From assembly GCA_021780695.1 (NCBI GenBank), contig JAJXYD010000023.1, positions 41,825 to 105,824 on the forward strand: a DNA stretch of 64,000 nucleotides, read 5' to 3'. The position numbers were made by a program, and so were the translations under genes. Numbering within the stretch: the stretch's first letter is position 1; every line of letters begins with the position of its first letter. The DNA is from Deltaproteobacteria bacterium (GTDB lineage Bacteria; Desulfobacterota; Syntrophobacteria; Syntrophobacterales; Syntrophobacteraceae). A model generated the notes under the pieces. That model was not told the DNA's origin, ran no database searches, and saw only the letters and a program-made list of their open reading frames with translations. Shown here one piece after another: positions 1 to 8,261 of this stretch.

Positions 1-2
1 AG

Positions 3-146
3 TATACCTGGGTATCGGCCTCCGAAGGTCAGCAATGGCAAAAGGTTGTGACCGAATTCTCCGAGCAGATTCATGAGTTGGGTCCCAATCCCGGGGTCAG
101 GCGGCAGACAGGTGAAAATTCGAAAGTATCCACTGGGCTGAGATAG
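3..146 (+). CDS. MvhD/FlxD-family iron-sulfur subunit, C-terminal end only
   Basis: An open frame enters from the left edge and stops at TAG 144-146. Its 47 visible residues contain a WVSASEG stretch followed by a helix reading VVTEFSEQI and then LGP, which I recognise as the tail of the delta subunit of methyl-viologen-reducing hydrogenase (MvhD). In sulfate reducers and syntrophs the same family (FlxD) links a flavin oxidoreductase to HdrA. The next three genes are the expected partners, which supports the call. The cluster-binding cysteines of the family would lie upstream of the window, so identification rests on a short tail plus context. Confidence 0.55.
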   Translation, partial: YTWVSASEGQQWQKVVTEFSEQIHELGPNPGVRRQTGENSKVSTGLR

Positions 147-163
147 AGAGACTGGAAAAAGCA

Positions 164-1141
164 GTGTTAGAAACCGACAGGAATCAACTACATAAACTCG
201 TGGAAGAGGCGCTGCCCGAACTGGATATGGTGATCGGATGGGGGCAATCAACCGATTCGTTCCAGACTACCCCCGTGTTCGTTCGTGACGCCAAACAGAT
301 ATCCCAACTTACTCTGGGGCCGTTTTGTTCGCAAAACCTGACAGGCTATCTTGTCAAACCTCCGGCGCTGGACGCTGCGCCCAAAGAAGGCGCAAAACCC
401 ATAGGGATCTGCGTCAAGGGGTGTGACAGCAGGTCGCTTGTGGCTTTGATCCAGGAAAAGTTCCTAACCCGCGAAAGGGTGCGCATTTTCGGTATTCCCT
501 GCCGTGGGACCGTGGACTGGAACAAGGTTGGAAAGCTTGTAGACCTTTCCAACGTCAAATCGGCAACCGTCGAGGAAGACGTTTTGGTTGTGGACGATTC
601 GCAGACCACCCACAGGATCAAACTCGAAGAGGTGCTCGCGCGCAAATGTTACGGATGTCGCTACCCCAACCCGTTGATCCAGGACGTTACGATCGGCGAA
701 CCGGCGACGCCAAGGTCGACCAGCATCGAGAGCAGCTACCGCGACGTGGATCGACTGGACGCCAAACCGCTCGAAGAGCGGCTTGATTTCTGGCAATCGG
801 AGCTTGACCGGTGCATACGGTGCTACGCATGTCGAAATGCCTGTCCTTTGTGCGTTTGCCAGGACAAGTGCATCATTGAGAGCCGCGAACCCAGGTGGCT
901 TACCCAAAGAGTGGGAATCCCGGAAAAATTTCTATTCCACTTCATTCATGCCATGCACTTAGCCGGCCGATGCACCGGGTGCGGCGAGTGCGAACGCGCG
1001 TGCCCGATGGATATTCCGGTGACCCTGATAAAAGAAAAGCTAAACAAGATCATGGAGGAGAGGCTGGGTTATTCGGCCGGACTCGATGTAGAGGCCGTCC
1101 CCCCGCTTCTCACTTTCAACCCGGGCGACACCGAGATCTAG
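164..1141 (+). CDS. 4Fe-4S electron-transfer protein, FlxC/FrhB-like
   Basis: Soluble iron-sulfur protein of 325 residues. Residues about 80-115 (CVKGCDSRS, then GIPCRG) resemble the N-terminal part of F420-hydrogenase beta-type proteins, followed by a CYGCR pair near 162-165. Two ferredoxin clusters follow: a cysteine-rich block from C217 to C236 (CIRCYACRNACP) and a CTGCGECERACP motif at C270-C280. It starts at GTG 164 behind a weak purine stretch, 17 bases after the MvhD-like stop. With its neighbours it matches the FlxABCD set that passes electrons between NAD(P)H and a heterodisulfide-reductase-like complex in sulfate reducers; assignment as FlxC rather than FlxB is by gene order and is uncertain. 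Confidence 0.75.
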   Translation: MLETDRNQLHKLVEEALPELDMVIGWGQSTDSFQTTPVFVRDAKQISQLTLGPFCSQNLTGYLVKPPALDAAPKEGAKPIGICVKGCDSRSLVALIQEKFLTRERVRIFGIPCRGTVDWNKVGKLVDLSNVKSATVEEDVLVVDDSQTTHRIKLEEVLARKCYGCRYPNPLIQDVTIGEPATPRSTSIESSYRDVDRLDAKPLEERLDFWQSELDRCIRCYACRNACPLCVCQDKCIIESREPRWLTQRVGIPEKFLFHFIHAMHLAGRCTGCGECERACPMDIPVTLIKEKLNKIMEERLGYSAGLDVEAVPPLLTFNPGDTEI

Positions 1142-1202
1142 CGCAGGGGTTTTAAGGAAATTTGCCGGGTTTTCGAATAGCCCGTTTAGAAGAGGTAACC
1201 TG

Positions 1203-2267
1203 ATGGCAGTGAAAATATTCATTGCGACCGATCAGCTGGATTCGGTCCTCGAAAAACTTGCAACAAAAATCGATCTATGGATACCTGCCCTGCTAAAAGA
1301 GGACAAGTCAGGACCAACGGGTTTCATACCCTACGAGCCCGGCAAGTCGCCTGTATTTGAGCGGCAGACCACCTTACCGACAAAGAAGCTCCTTCTGCCG
1401 CAAGTCGAGACCCTGCTGCGGTTCGAGTACAAGAAGGACCCCGAGGGCGGTTCAACCTCCAGTATCGTTGTCGACGATGCGAGGCAAGTTCGTCCGACCC
1501 TCGTATTCGGCGCGAGATCCTGCGATGTGCGGGCGCTTATCACGATGGACCGCGTATTTTCACAGGGTCCTTATGTCGATCCTTACTATGTCGAGCGACG
1601 TAAAAACACGTTTTTCGCCACCCTGGTGTGTGAGCAAAACGACTCGAAGTGTTTTTGCTCATCGGTTGGCGGCGGTCCCGCGGATATGGAAGGCAGCCAC
1701 CTAAAGATCGTTAAGCTCGATGAGGGCTATGTTGTCGAGGCCTTGACCAAGGAGGCCGGTTCTCTTCTGGAAGGACTGGGGGAAGCGGTCGATAAGGCCA
1801 AGGACACAAAAGCGGGCAAGATCGTAAAGGAAGCCTCCAAGCGGATCGTTGGAGACCTTGATACGAAGGGTTGCGCCGAGGCTTTTAGAAACCGGTTCGC
1901 TCAAAATGATTTCTGGGTTCAGATGGTTTCCCAGTGCCTCAGTTGCGGCGTGTGCACCTATGTATGCCCGACCTGCTACTGTTTTACGATCACCGATGAA
2001 ACTCAAAACCTCAAAGGCGAGCGGATGCGTTCCTGGGATTCCTGCATGTTTTCTCAGTATACGCTTGAGGCAAGCGGTCACAATCCGCGTCCGACCAAAC
2101 TCGAGCGCTACAGAAACCGCGTGGGCCATAAATTCAGCTACATTCCCGAAAAGTACGAAGGCATCCTCGGGTGCTGCGGCTGCGGCCGCTGCATCAGGAG
2201 CTGCCCGGTCACCATTGACATTCGCCAGGTCGTGGGAAATCTGAAGGAGAACAGCAATGAACAATAA
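1203..2267 (+). CDS. 4Fe-4S dicluster protein, FlxB / anaerobic sulfite reductase A-like
   Basis: Cytoplasmic 354-residue electron carrier. The N-terminal two thirds resembles the AsrA/hydrogenase-beta family (GARSCDVRA near 103-111, CFCSS near 150-154). Two 4Fe-4S sites follow: CLSCGVCTYVCP at C245-C255 and CGCGRCIRSCP at C325-C334. An AGAGGTAA ribosome-binding site precedes ATG 1203. Its last 11 bases overlap the next gene, so the two products are probably translated together and form a complex. By family it accepts electrons from the flavoprotein encoded next and passes them on toward the MvhD/Hdr side. Confidence 0.8.
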   Translation: MAVKIFIATDQLDSVLEKLATKIDLWIPALLKEDKSGPTGFIPYEPGKSPVFERQTTLPTKKLLLPQVETLLRFEYKKDPEGGSTSSIVVDDARQVRPTLVFGARSCDVRALITMDRVFSQGPYVDPYYVERRKNTFFATLVCEQNDSKCFCSSVGGGPADMEGSHLKIVKLDEGYVVEALTKEAGSLLEGLGEAVDKAKDTKAGKIVKEASKRIVGDLDTKGCAEAFRNRFAQNDFWVQMVSQCLSCGVCTYVCPTCYCFTITDETQNLKGERMRSWDSCMFSQYTLEASGHNPRPTKLERYRNRVGHKFSYIPEKYEGILGCCGCGRCIRSCPVTIDIRQVVGNLKENSNEQ

Positions 2268-3084
2268 CCCATACCTGCCCGAAATGGCCACCGTCCAGGA
2301 AGTTATCACGGAGACGGGCAATATACGGACCTTGAGGGTCACCCTGGACAATAAGGAAAGAATGGATCAGTTCAGCTTTCGTCCCGGTCAGGTCGGGCAG
2401 CTTTCGGTATTTGGAACAGGGGAGTCCACCTTCGTAATAAATTCTCCCCCTACGAGGAAGGACTACCTGCAGTTCAGCGTAATGAAGACCGGCGAGGTGA
2501 CCTCGCGCATCCACCAGTTGAACGCCGGGGACAAGGTTGGGGTTCGTGCTCCGCTTGGAAACGGTTTCGACTTCGAAGCGATGAAGGGTCACGACATACT
2601 CTTTATCGGTGGCGGCATCGGCATGGCTCCGCTTCGCACTCTGCTTCTCTACATGATAGACAACCGCGCCGACTACGGGGACATTACCGTCATCTACGGG
2701 GCGCGTTCTCCCAAAGACCTTTGTTTCACTTATGAATTCGCGGACTGGCGTGCCGGAAACGTCAACCTTGTTCTTACGGTCGATGCTGAGTTTCCCGGCT
2801 GGAAAGAGCGTGTCGGGTTTGTGCCAACGGTTCTAAACGAAGAGGCTCCATCGCCCAATAACCGTCTCGCCGTGGTGTGCGGACCTCCTATTATGATCAA
2901 GTTCGTTTTGTTCAACTTAAAGGAACTCGGCTACGAAGACCCTCAGATTATAACCACCTTGGAAAAGCGCATGAAGTGCGGCATAGGGATATGCGGGCGC
3001 TGCAATGCAGGGTCGAAGTATGTATGCCTGGACGGACCGGTTTTTAGCTACGATCAGATACGGGCCATGGGCGGAGAGCTGTAG
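2257..3084 (+). CDS. FAD/NAD(P)H-binding oxidoreductase, FlxA / AsrB / PyrK-like
   Basis: Ferredoxin-NADP reductase-fold subunit of 275 residues. An N-terminal FAD-binding beta barrel contains RPGQVGQ and RAPLGNGF, and a nucleotide-binding region has GGGIGMAPLR near residue 117. A C-terminal CGIGICGRC...C block is the 2Fe-2S site typical of PyrK/AsrB-type proteins. It overlaps the upstream gene by 11 bases and ends the operon. Its role in the family is to take the hydride from NAD(P)H and split electrons onto iron-sulfur partners. Whether the complex bifurcates here depends on Hdr genes that would lie outside the window. Confidence 0.82.
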   Translation: MNNNPYLPEMATVQEVITETGNIRTLRVTLDNKERMDQFSFRPGQVGQLSVFGTGESTFVINSPPTRKDYLQFSVMKTGEVTSRIHQLNAGDKVGVRAPLGNGFDFEAMKGHDILFIGGGIGMAPLRTLLLYMIDNRADYGDITVIYGARSPKDLCFTYEFADWRAGNVNLVLTVDAEFPGWKERVGFVPTVLNEEAPSPNNRLAVVCGPPIMIKFVLFNLKELGYEDPQIITTLEKRMKCGIGICGRCNAGSKYVCLDGPVFSYDQIRAMGGEL

Positions 3085-3097
3085 AAAAAAAAACTGA

Positions 3098-3148
3098 CCG
3101 CCGCGAAAGACGCAAGATTTAGAGGAAGGCCAGCGTCTTTTGCGGCGG
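3098..3148. terminator. Strong hairpin after the oxidoreductase operon
   Basis: Arms 3098-3113 and 3133-3148 pair in 15 of 16 positions around a 19-base loop. An inner pair (3123-3130 with 3153-3160) can compete. It lies between the stop at 3084 and the convergent stop at 3188, so it could end transcription from either side, but there is no clean T-run on either side. Confidence 0.45.
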
Positions 3149-3187
3149 ATTTGCCTTCCTTTAGCGCCCCACAGTTTAAAAAAAGTG

Positions 3188-4399
3188 TCAATCGCTTTCG
3201 TAGATTCCGATATTTTTCAGATATTCCACGTCAAGTCCTTTATCTGCCCCCTGCCCTGTTGCGCTATGTTCCAGGGCATCGGCGAGGTGCACGGCCGTAA
3301 GAGGCCCGAAGCTCCGGTTGCTGCTCTTGCCAGGACAATGGTGGTAGGCGATCGCCTCGACGGTTGCTTGGGAAAGCCCCCAGATTGTCATAAGATAGGC
3401 GCCAAGCTGGGCGTGGTCAGCACCCAGTATTTCGTTTTCAGCGACGTAGAGCTTGCAGCCGCTCGCGCCAACGAGCTCTGAAATTTTTAAGCATTCGCCA
3501 GGCAGCTTATTGATCAGAACGATTTTTCCCACATCATGGAGCATGCCCGCCATGAAGGCCTCATCGATACTGCTTTGCGGAAGGCCCTGCTGGGTGACCA
3601 TAGTGCGGGCCGCCATGGCCACGGCGAGGCTGTGTCCCCAAAGACCCGATAGAGAATAGCCGGGGATATTCTTCGGGTGACAGCAGGTAAAAATTTTAAG
3701 GGAAAGAATCAGTGCCTTGATGTTTTCAATACCAAGAAGACTTACAGCGCGCAGTATGCTCGAAACCTGCCCGGGAAAGCCAAAAAGGGCGGAATTTACA
3801 ACCTGTAGAAGTTTTGCCGACATTGAGACATCTTTGGAGATTATGTCCGCGACTTTTGCAAGCGACCCGTTAGGCAATTGAGCTTCGAACACCACCTCAT
3901 GATAAAGAGAGGGTACGCTTGGAAGCGTATCGATTCGCGAAATCAACTCTATCAGGGATCGATCGGCTAAAAGAGAACGCATGAAAAATGCGCGTTCAAG
4001 GGTAAGTTTAAACTTTTCGGCCTCAAAGGGTTTGGATAAAAAAAAGTGAGCGGCGCCAAGCGATTCCAAGACCCTGCCGCTATCGAAACGGCCTGTTAGA
4101 AAGATACGAACAACGCTCGGATAGAGCTTTCCAACACGATCGAGGAGCCTGTAGCCCTGGGTTTCAACCGGTTGCATATCGGTTGCGACAGCATCGTAGG
4201 AAGAGTCAGCCAAAATGGTCAAAGCGTCGGAATCGGTTTGGGCAAAATCCATTTGCCATTGGGAACGCAAGGGAGCGAGAACTTTTCGCAGGCCCCTGAG
4301 CGCTTTGGGTTGATCGGTAACAAAAAGGATTTTTTTCTTCATCTTGCTGTCACAATTTAGAGAGGTTCGCCGTATTTGAGGCGCATTTTCCGTGTTCAC
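3188..4399 (-). CDS. Receiver (REC) - HDOD signalling protein
   Basis: A CheY-like receiver occupies roughly residues 20-140, with phosphoacceptor Asp in ATDMQP, Thr in FLTGR and Lys in FLSKPF. An HDOD domain follows from about 160 to 350 (LPSVPSL, then MLHDVGKIVL). HDOD proteins are non-enzymatic relatives of HD phosphohydrolases used in motility and stress signalling. Two starts are possible: GTG 4399, or ATG 4342, which begins directly at the receiver; neither has a strong ribosome-binding site. It is a single gene convergent with the oxidoreductase operon. Partner kinase unknown. Confidence 0.85.
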   Translation of the reverse strand: MNTENAPQIRRTSLNCDSKMKKKILFVTDQPKALRGLRKVLAPLRSQWQMDFAQTDSDALTILADSSYDAVATDMQPVETQGYRLLDRVGKLYPSVVRIFLTGRFDSGRVLESLGAAHFFLSKPFEAEKFKLTLERAFFMRSLLADRSLIELISRIDTLPSVPSLYHEVVFEAQLPNGSLAKVADIISKDVSMSAKLLQVVNSALFGFPGQVSSILRAVSLLGIENIKALILSLKIFTCCHPKNIPGYSLSGLWGHSLAVAMAARTMVTQQGLPQSSIDEAFMAGMLHDVGKIVLINKLPGECLKISELVGASGCKLYVAENEILGADHAQLGAYLMTIWGLSQATVEAIAYHHCPGKSSNRSFGPLTAVHLADALEHSATGQGADKGLDVEYLKNIGIYESD

Positions 4400-4532
4400 A
4401 CAATTCTCGATTCCCCAAATTATTGAGTATAGGGTCTATCAAGCCGATTTGCCAGAGCTTTCCGGACAACCAAGGAGAGCTTAACAAATGCGTTCGACTT
4501 TTTATTCCAATTTAGCTCCGGCGGCCTCCGGT

Positions 4533-4982
4533 TCAAAAATCTTTCCGGCTGTCCAAAAGCAGGGTGACCGGCCCGTCGTTTACCAAAAAGACCTCCATCA
4601 TTTCCCTAAATTTTCCAGTAGAGACCTTTGGGGTATATCGGGCAAGCATTTTCACAAAATGTTCGTAGAGCGCCGCAGCGGGCTCGGGCGCGGCGGCCGC
4701 GACATAGGAAGGCCTTCTGCCCTTACGGCAGTCGCCGTAGAGGGTAAACTGAGACACGACCAGAATTTCTCCTCCGATATCGAGGACCGAAAGGTTCATT
4801 TTGTCGCAGTTATCGGAAAAGATTCTAAGATTGGCAGTTTTTTCCGCAAGGCGGCAGGAGTCCTGTTCGCAGTCCGAGGTTGAAACGCCCAAAAGGACGA
4901 GCAGGCCCTTGCCTATCCGCGAGACTTCGACCCCTTGGACTGTAACCCCGGCATGGAGCACACGTTGGATCACGGCTCTCAT
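4533..4982 (-). CDS. dtd: D-aminoacyl-tRNA deacylase
   Basis: Cytoplasmic proofreading enzyme of 149 residues that hydrolyses D-amino acids (and glycine mischarged on tRNA-Ala) from tRNA. It begins MRAVIQRV and carries both family signatures: SQFTLYG in the middle and NDGPVT near the C terminus, which form the cross-subunit active site. Length fits the family. The start is ATG 4982, which overlaps the upstream stop as ATGA (4979-4982), a translational-coupling arrangement with the HD-domain gene. A longer frame from 5003 exists but has no homology-like content before MRAVIQRV. Confidence 0.95.
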   Translation of the reverse strand: MRAVIQRVLHAGVTVQGVEVSRIGKGLLVLLGVSTSDCEQDSCRLAEKTANLRIFSDNCDKMNLSVLDIGGEILVVSQFTLYGDCRKGRRPSYVAAAAPEPAAALYEHFVKMLARYTPKVSTGKFREMMEVFLVNDGPVTLLLDSRKDF

Positions 4983-6208
4983 TTGCAATCCCGCGACAGG
5001 CAAGTAGAGTTGCCGGGCAGCCGGTAGTAATTAAAAAGGGCTCCAAAATCTATCCCACCGGCCCTGTGATCGCTATGTTCCCGGTAGATCGTTTCAACGC
5101 CTTCGCTAAGTTGCTGCGAGCAGATGCCATGGCGAATGGAAATCGAGGCTTCGATGAATGCGGCAAGCTTATCGCAAGCGCGAATTACTTCTCCATCGAG
5201 CGCAGAGAAGTCGTCCCGGTTAAACCGCTCCATATCGCTACCCGCAATGTCTTTTCTAACGATACCCCCGTCAATGATTTTGTTTGAGAATTCATCCTGT
5301 ATAAAATAGACCAGTTCCTCCTGGATCGAAGGAGGGAGCAAAGGCAGCATGCGTTCTTCAAACTGAATCTTCTCATAGTCCTTTATGATTTCTTCGAGCC
5401 CCTCCACCGAGGTCTTGACGGGCGAGACGATATCCCGGGTCAGCACCTCGGGCAGATCGTGAAACAGGCCGCCAAAAAAATTATTACTCGCCCGCTTAGG
5501 GCATGCCCCCATCTCCATGGAGCAAAAATAGGACATCATGGCCACTATGAGCATGTGGCCAAGAACCGAAGTTTTGGGAACCCGAGGCGAGTGGGCCCAC
5601 CTTTGCTGGAAGCGCAGCTGCGCGCAAAGGTCCATGAAACCGAAAGACTTCTTTTTAAGAGCAAGTTTTTGGACCCCGATAAGATCGTAGTGGTCTTCGA
5701 TCTGGTTTTCGATCTCTTCTTTGGTCTTTTCGATCCCGTAGATAAAGGGGGCCGTATTGTAGATGATCTGGAATTCCCAGTTGGTGGCATGATAATGGGC
5801 GGCCTTGAGTATCCTTTTTTCAAATTTGGAGTAGTTGGGATCGAAGAGATATTTTTTTAAATTATCGCCAAAATCTCCGCCCAGCCCCTTTAGGTCATCT
5901 TCCATGATGCGCAGGACCAGGGAGTTGATCTCCTTGCCTTTAATGCTCATCAACTTATGAAAAACCGGGGCTTTGATATCGGTTAGGATAACGCGGGGGA
6001 AAAACTCAAAAATCCCTCCCTCGATCAGCTTGATCCAATCGATTTTCGCGTGGCCTTCGGTTTCTTCAAGCTTTGCGAACAAATAGGCAAGGATCATTTT
6101 GTGGGCTTGTTTGTCCAGTTCGGTCAATTCGACCGGCCGCACGTGATCGTTCCAGCGCTGGATGCTGGCAGCCCCATAGATCTTATCGAGCAGACCTTTA
6201 GTAATCAC
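4979..6208 (-). CDS. HD-domain phosphohydrolase, YfbR-like
   Basis: 409 residues, cytoplasmic. The central-to-C-terminal part contains [18 protein letters not shown] and [15 protein letters not shown], the layout of the HD metal-binding site in YfbR-type 5'-deoxynucleotidases. The protein is roughly twice the usual YfbR length, with an N-terminal region also rich in helices ([11 protein letters not shown] near 36-46), so it may be an expanded or tandem version. It is translationally coupled to dtd by a 4-base overlap. Substrate cannot be read from sequence; a nucleotide is the family expectation. Confidence 0.75.
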   Translation of the reverse strand: MITKGLLDKIYGAASIQRWNDHVRPVELTELDKQAHKMILAYLFAKLEETEGHAKIDWIKLIEGGIFEFFPRVILTDIKAPVFHKLMSIKGKEINSLVLRIMEDDLKGLGGDFGDNLKKYLFDPNYSKFEKRILKAAHYHATNWEFQIIYNTAPFIYGIEKTKEEIENQIEDHYDLIGVQKLALKKKSFGFMDLCAQLRFQQRWAHSPRVPKTSVLGHMLIVAMMSYFCSMEMGACPKRASNNFFGGLFHDLPEVLTRDIVSPVKTSVEGLEEIIKDYEKIQFEERMLPLLPPSIQEELVYFIQDEFSNKIIDGGIVRKDIAGSDMERFNRDDFSALDGEVIRACDKLAAFIEASISIRHGICSQQLSEGVETIYREHSDHRAGGIDFGALFNYYRLPGNSTCLSRDCK

Positions 6209-6513
6209 AAGACGTACTCCCGTTAAACTTTAAAAAGGGAAGCCCAAGGGCAATGGGGCTCAAAGAGGCGCACTTTGGGCCTTGCACCGAGCTTTTATAT
6301 CATTAGAAGAAAAGCATGTCCAAAATACAATCGGTTTATAAATTAATATGGCAAATGGGTTCGCCGGATTACCGGTCGCTATTTTTCGCGACAGCAGTGT
6401 TGCCAAACCTTAGATTTCCGATACACTGTGAACAACACAAACGGGAAGCCGGCTGCGCGGGACAACCCGCGCTCCGCGCCCCCCTTTATTGCTTTGGGTG
6501 CAGCGAGGTCAGA
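6209..6513. other. Divergent intergenic region before malQ
   Basis: About 305 bases between the divergent HD and malQ genes. The malQ reading frame stays open upstream to 6316, but that stretch looks non-homologous. A GC-rich hairpin (6455-6461 pairs with 6466-6472, loop ACAA) lies about 40 bases before the chosen malQ start and could act on the leader. No promoter can be named with confidence. Confidence 0.4.
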
Positions 6514-8112
6514 ATGAAAGATTGCAATGCAGATGCGAGCCGGTCCCATGCCCCTGGGGAAAAGAATCGTTTAAGGCTTCGGCAAAGCGGTATTTTGCTC
6601 CACATGACGTCTCTGCCCTCAGATTTTGGAATCGGAGACCTTGGGCGGGGAGCCTACCAGTTTGTCGATTTTCTGGCCGAGTCGAACCAGACTCTGTGGC
6701 AGGTGCTACCCTTTAATCCTACCTCCGGGGCGTGCGGCAACTCCCCCTACTGCTGTTTTTCAGCCTTTGCCGGAAATTGTCTTCTGATCTCTCCCGAGCA
6801 ACTGGCAGAGGATGGTTATCTATGCCAAAGCGATCTTGAAGACAAGTTATCCTTTAACCCCGGCAGAGTCGACTACGACCGGGCGGCAACGCTAAAGAAC
6901 AGGCTCCTTGGCAAGGCCTATGAGAAATTCCGACAGAGGGCCGAGCGGGCGGATGGATTCGAAGCTTTTGTAGACAAGAATGCTTACTGGCTAAACGATT
7001 ACGCTCTTTTCACCTGCTTAAAGGAGCACTTTTCGGGTCTCCCCTGGACCGGCTGGCCCCCTGAAATCCGGGACAGGACCCAACCTGCCCTTAGCGACTG
7101 GACCGCCAGGCTTGCAGAGGGAATCGAGAGGGAAAAATTTTTTCAATTTTTATTCTTCCGGCAATGGTCGCAGCTTAAAAGCTACTGCAACCAAAGACAT
7201 ATCCAGATCATCGGAGACATTCCGATCTATGTCAGCCACGACAGTTCGGATGTGTGGACGAATCGGGAGTATTTTAAACTCGACGGGAACGGACGCACCG
7301 AAATGGCCGCCGGAGTTCCTCCGGATTATTTCAGCCAGACCGGACAGTTGTGGGGAAACCCGGTGTATTGTTGGGACAAAATGGGGCAAGACTCCTATCA
7401 ATGGTGGGTAAGCCGCATTACACACAACCTGTGTCATTTCGATATAATCCGGCTCGATCATTTCCGGGGGTTTGTCGCATACTGGGAAGTAGCGGCCTCG
7501 GAGCAGACAGCGGTAAACGGCAAGTGGGCGGAGGCTCCGGCAGTGGAGTTTTTTACCGCATTGCACAACCGTTTTCCCTCTATTTCCATAATTGCCGAAG
7601 ACCTTGGCATCATTACACCCGATGTGAAGAACATCATGGACCGGTTTGAATTTCCGGGAATGAAGCCGCTTCTATTCGCCTTCGGAGGAGATCTTGGAGC
7701 CAACCCCTACCTTCCTCACAACCATGTGGAAAATTGCGTCATTTACACGGGGACACACGACAACAACACGGTTAAGGGCTGGTTTGAGCAAGACGCCGGA
7801 GAAGGGGAGAAGGAAAACTTTTTAGCCTACTTTGGGCGACTCCCGGACGCCTATACCGTGTCCTGGGAATTCATAAGAATAGCGATGATGTCGGTAGCCT
7901 CAAAGGCGGTTATCCCCATGCAGGATTTTCTCGAACTTGGGGGCGAAGCTCGCATGAATACTCCGTCGGTAAGTTTTGGCAACTGGGAGTGGAGGGTCGA
8001 GGGCCAAAGGCTTACCAAGGAGCTTTCGCAAAGGATAGCCGATTTGACCCGAATCTATGGCAGAAAAGTAGAAGATTTTACAGACCAGGGATCGGGACAA
8101 CCCGCAGGTTAG
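6514..8112 (+). CDS. malQ: 4-alpha-glucanotransferase (amylomaltase)
   Basis: GH77 enzyme that transfers alpha-1,4-glucan segments between maltooligosaccharides in glycogen/maltodextrin metabolism. The family signatures are present in order: SGILLHMTSLPS near the N terminus, the nucleophile Asp in IIRLDHFRG, the acid/base Glu in IIAEDLG and the third acid in THDNNT. I start it at ATG 6514, which has GCGAGGTC just upstream and gives 532 residues, close to the family length. An in-frame ATG at 6316 would add 66 residues of unlikely sequence. It stands alone and converges with the protease gene. Confidence 0.93.
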   Translation: MKDCNADASRSHAPGEKNRLRLRQSGILLHMTSLPSDFGIGDLGRGAYQFVDFLAESNQTLWQVLPFNPTSGACGNSPYCCFSAFAGNCLLISPEQLAEDGYLCQSDLEDKLSFNPGRVDYDRAATLKNRLLGKAYEKFRQRAERADGFEAFVDKNAYWLNDYALFTCLKEHFSGLPWTGWPPEIRDRTQPALSDWTARLAEGIEREKFFQFLFFRQWSQLKSYCNQRHIQIIGDIPIYVSHDSSDVWTNREYFKLDGNGRTEMAAGVPPDYFSQTGQLWGNPVYCWDKMGQDSYQWWVSRITHNLCHFDIIRLDHFRGFVAYWEVAASEQTAVNGKWAEAPAVEFFTALHNRFPSISIIAEDLGIITPDVKNIMDRFEFPGMKPLLFAFGGDLGANPYLPHNHVENCVIYTGTHDNNTVKGWFEQDAGEGEKENFLAYFGRLPDAYTVSWEFIRIAMMSVASKAVIPMQDFLELGGEARMNTPSVSFGNWEWRVEGQRLTKELSQRIADLTRIYGRKVEDFTDQGSGQPAG

Positions 8113-8261
8113 CTGGCTGACTTTAAAGGAAGGCCGGCTTCCATGCGTTGGCCAAGCCCCGCGGAAGATGTGGCGCCCTTTGGGGCCATTGCAATACAAA
8201 GCCAAGACATCGCGGGCCGGGAGCGCTTGGACCAAGGGGATGGGAAGGATTTTGGGCAAGA

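Noticed and set aside
464..907. Long minus-strand frame inside the 4Fe-4S gene
   Set aside because: It mirrors the coding strand, has no initiation signal and no family resemblance.
3098..3148. GAAAGACGCAAG looks a little like the GEMM riboswitch block
   Set aside because: The other aptamer blocks (GGCAAAC, tetraloop receptor) are missing and the segment is better explained as a hairpin.
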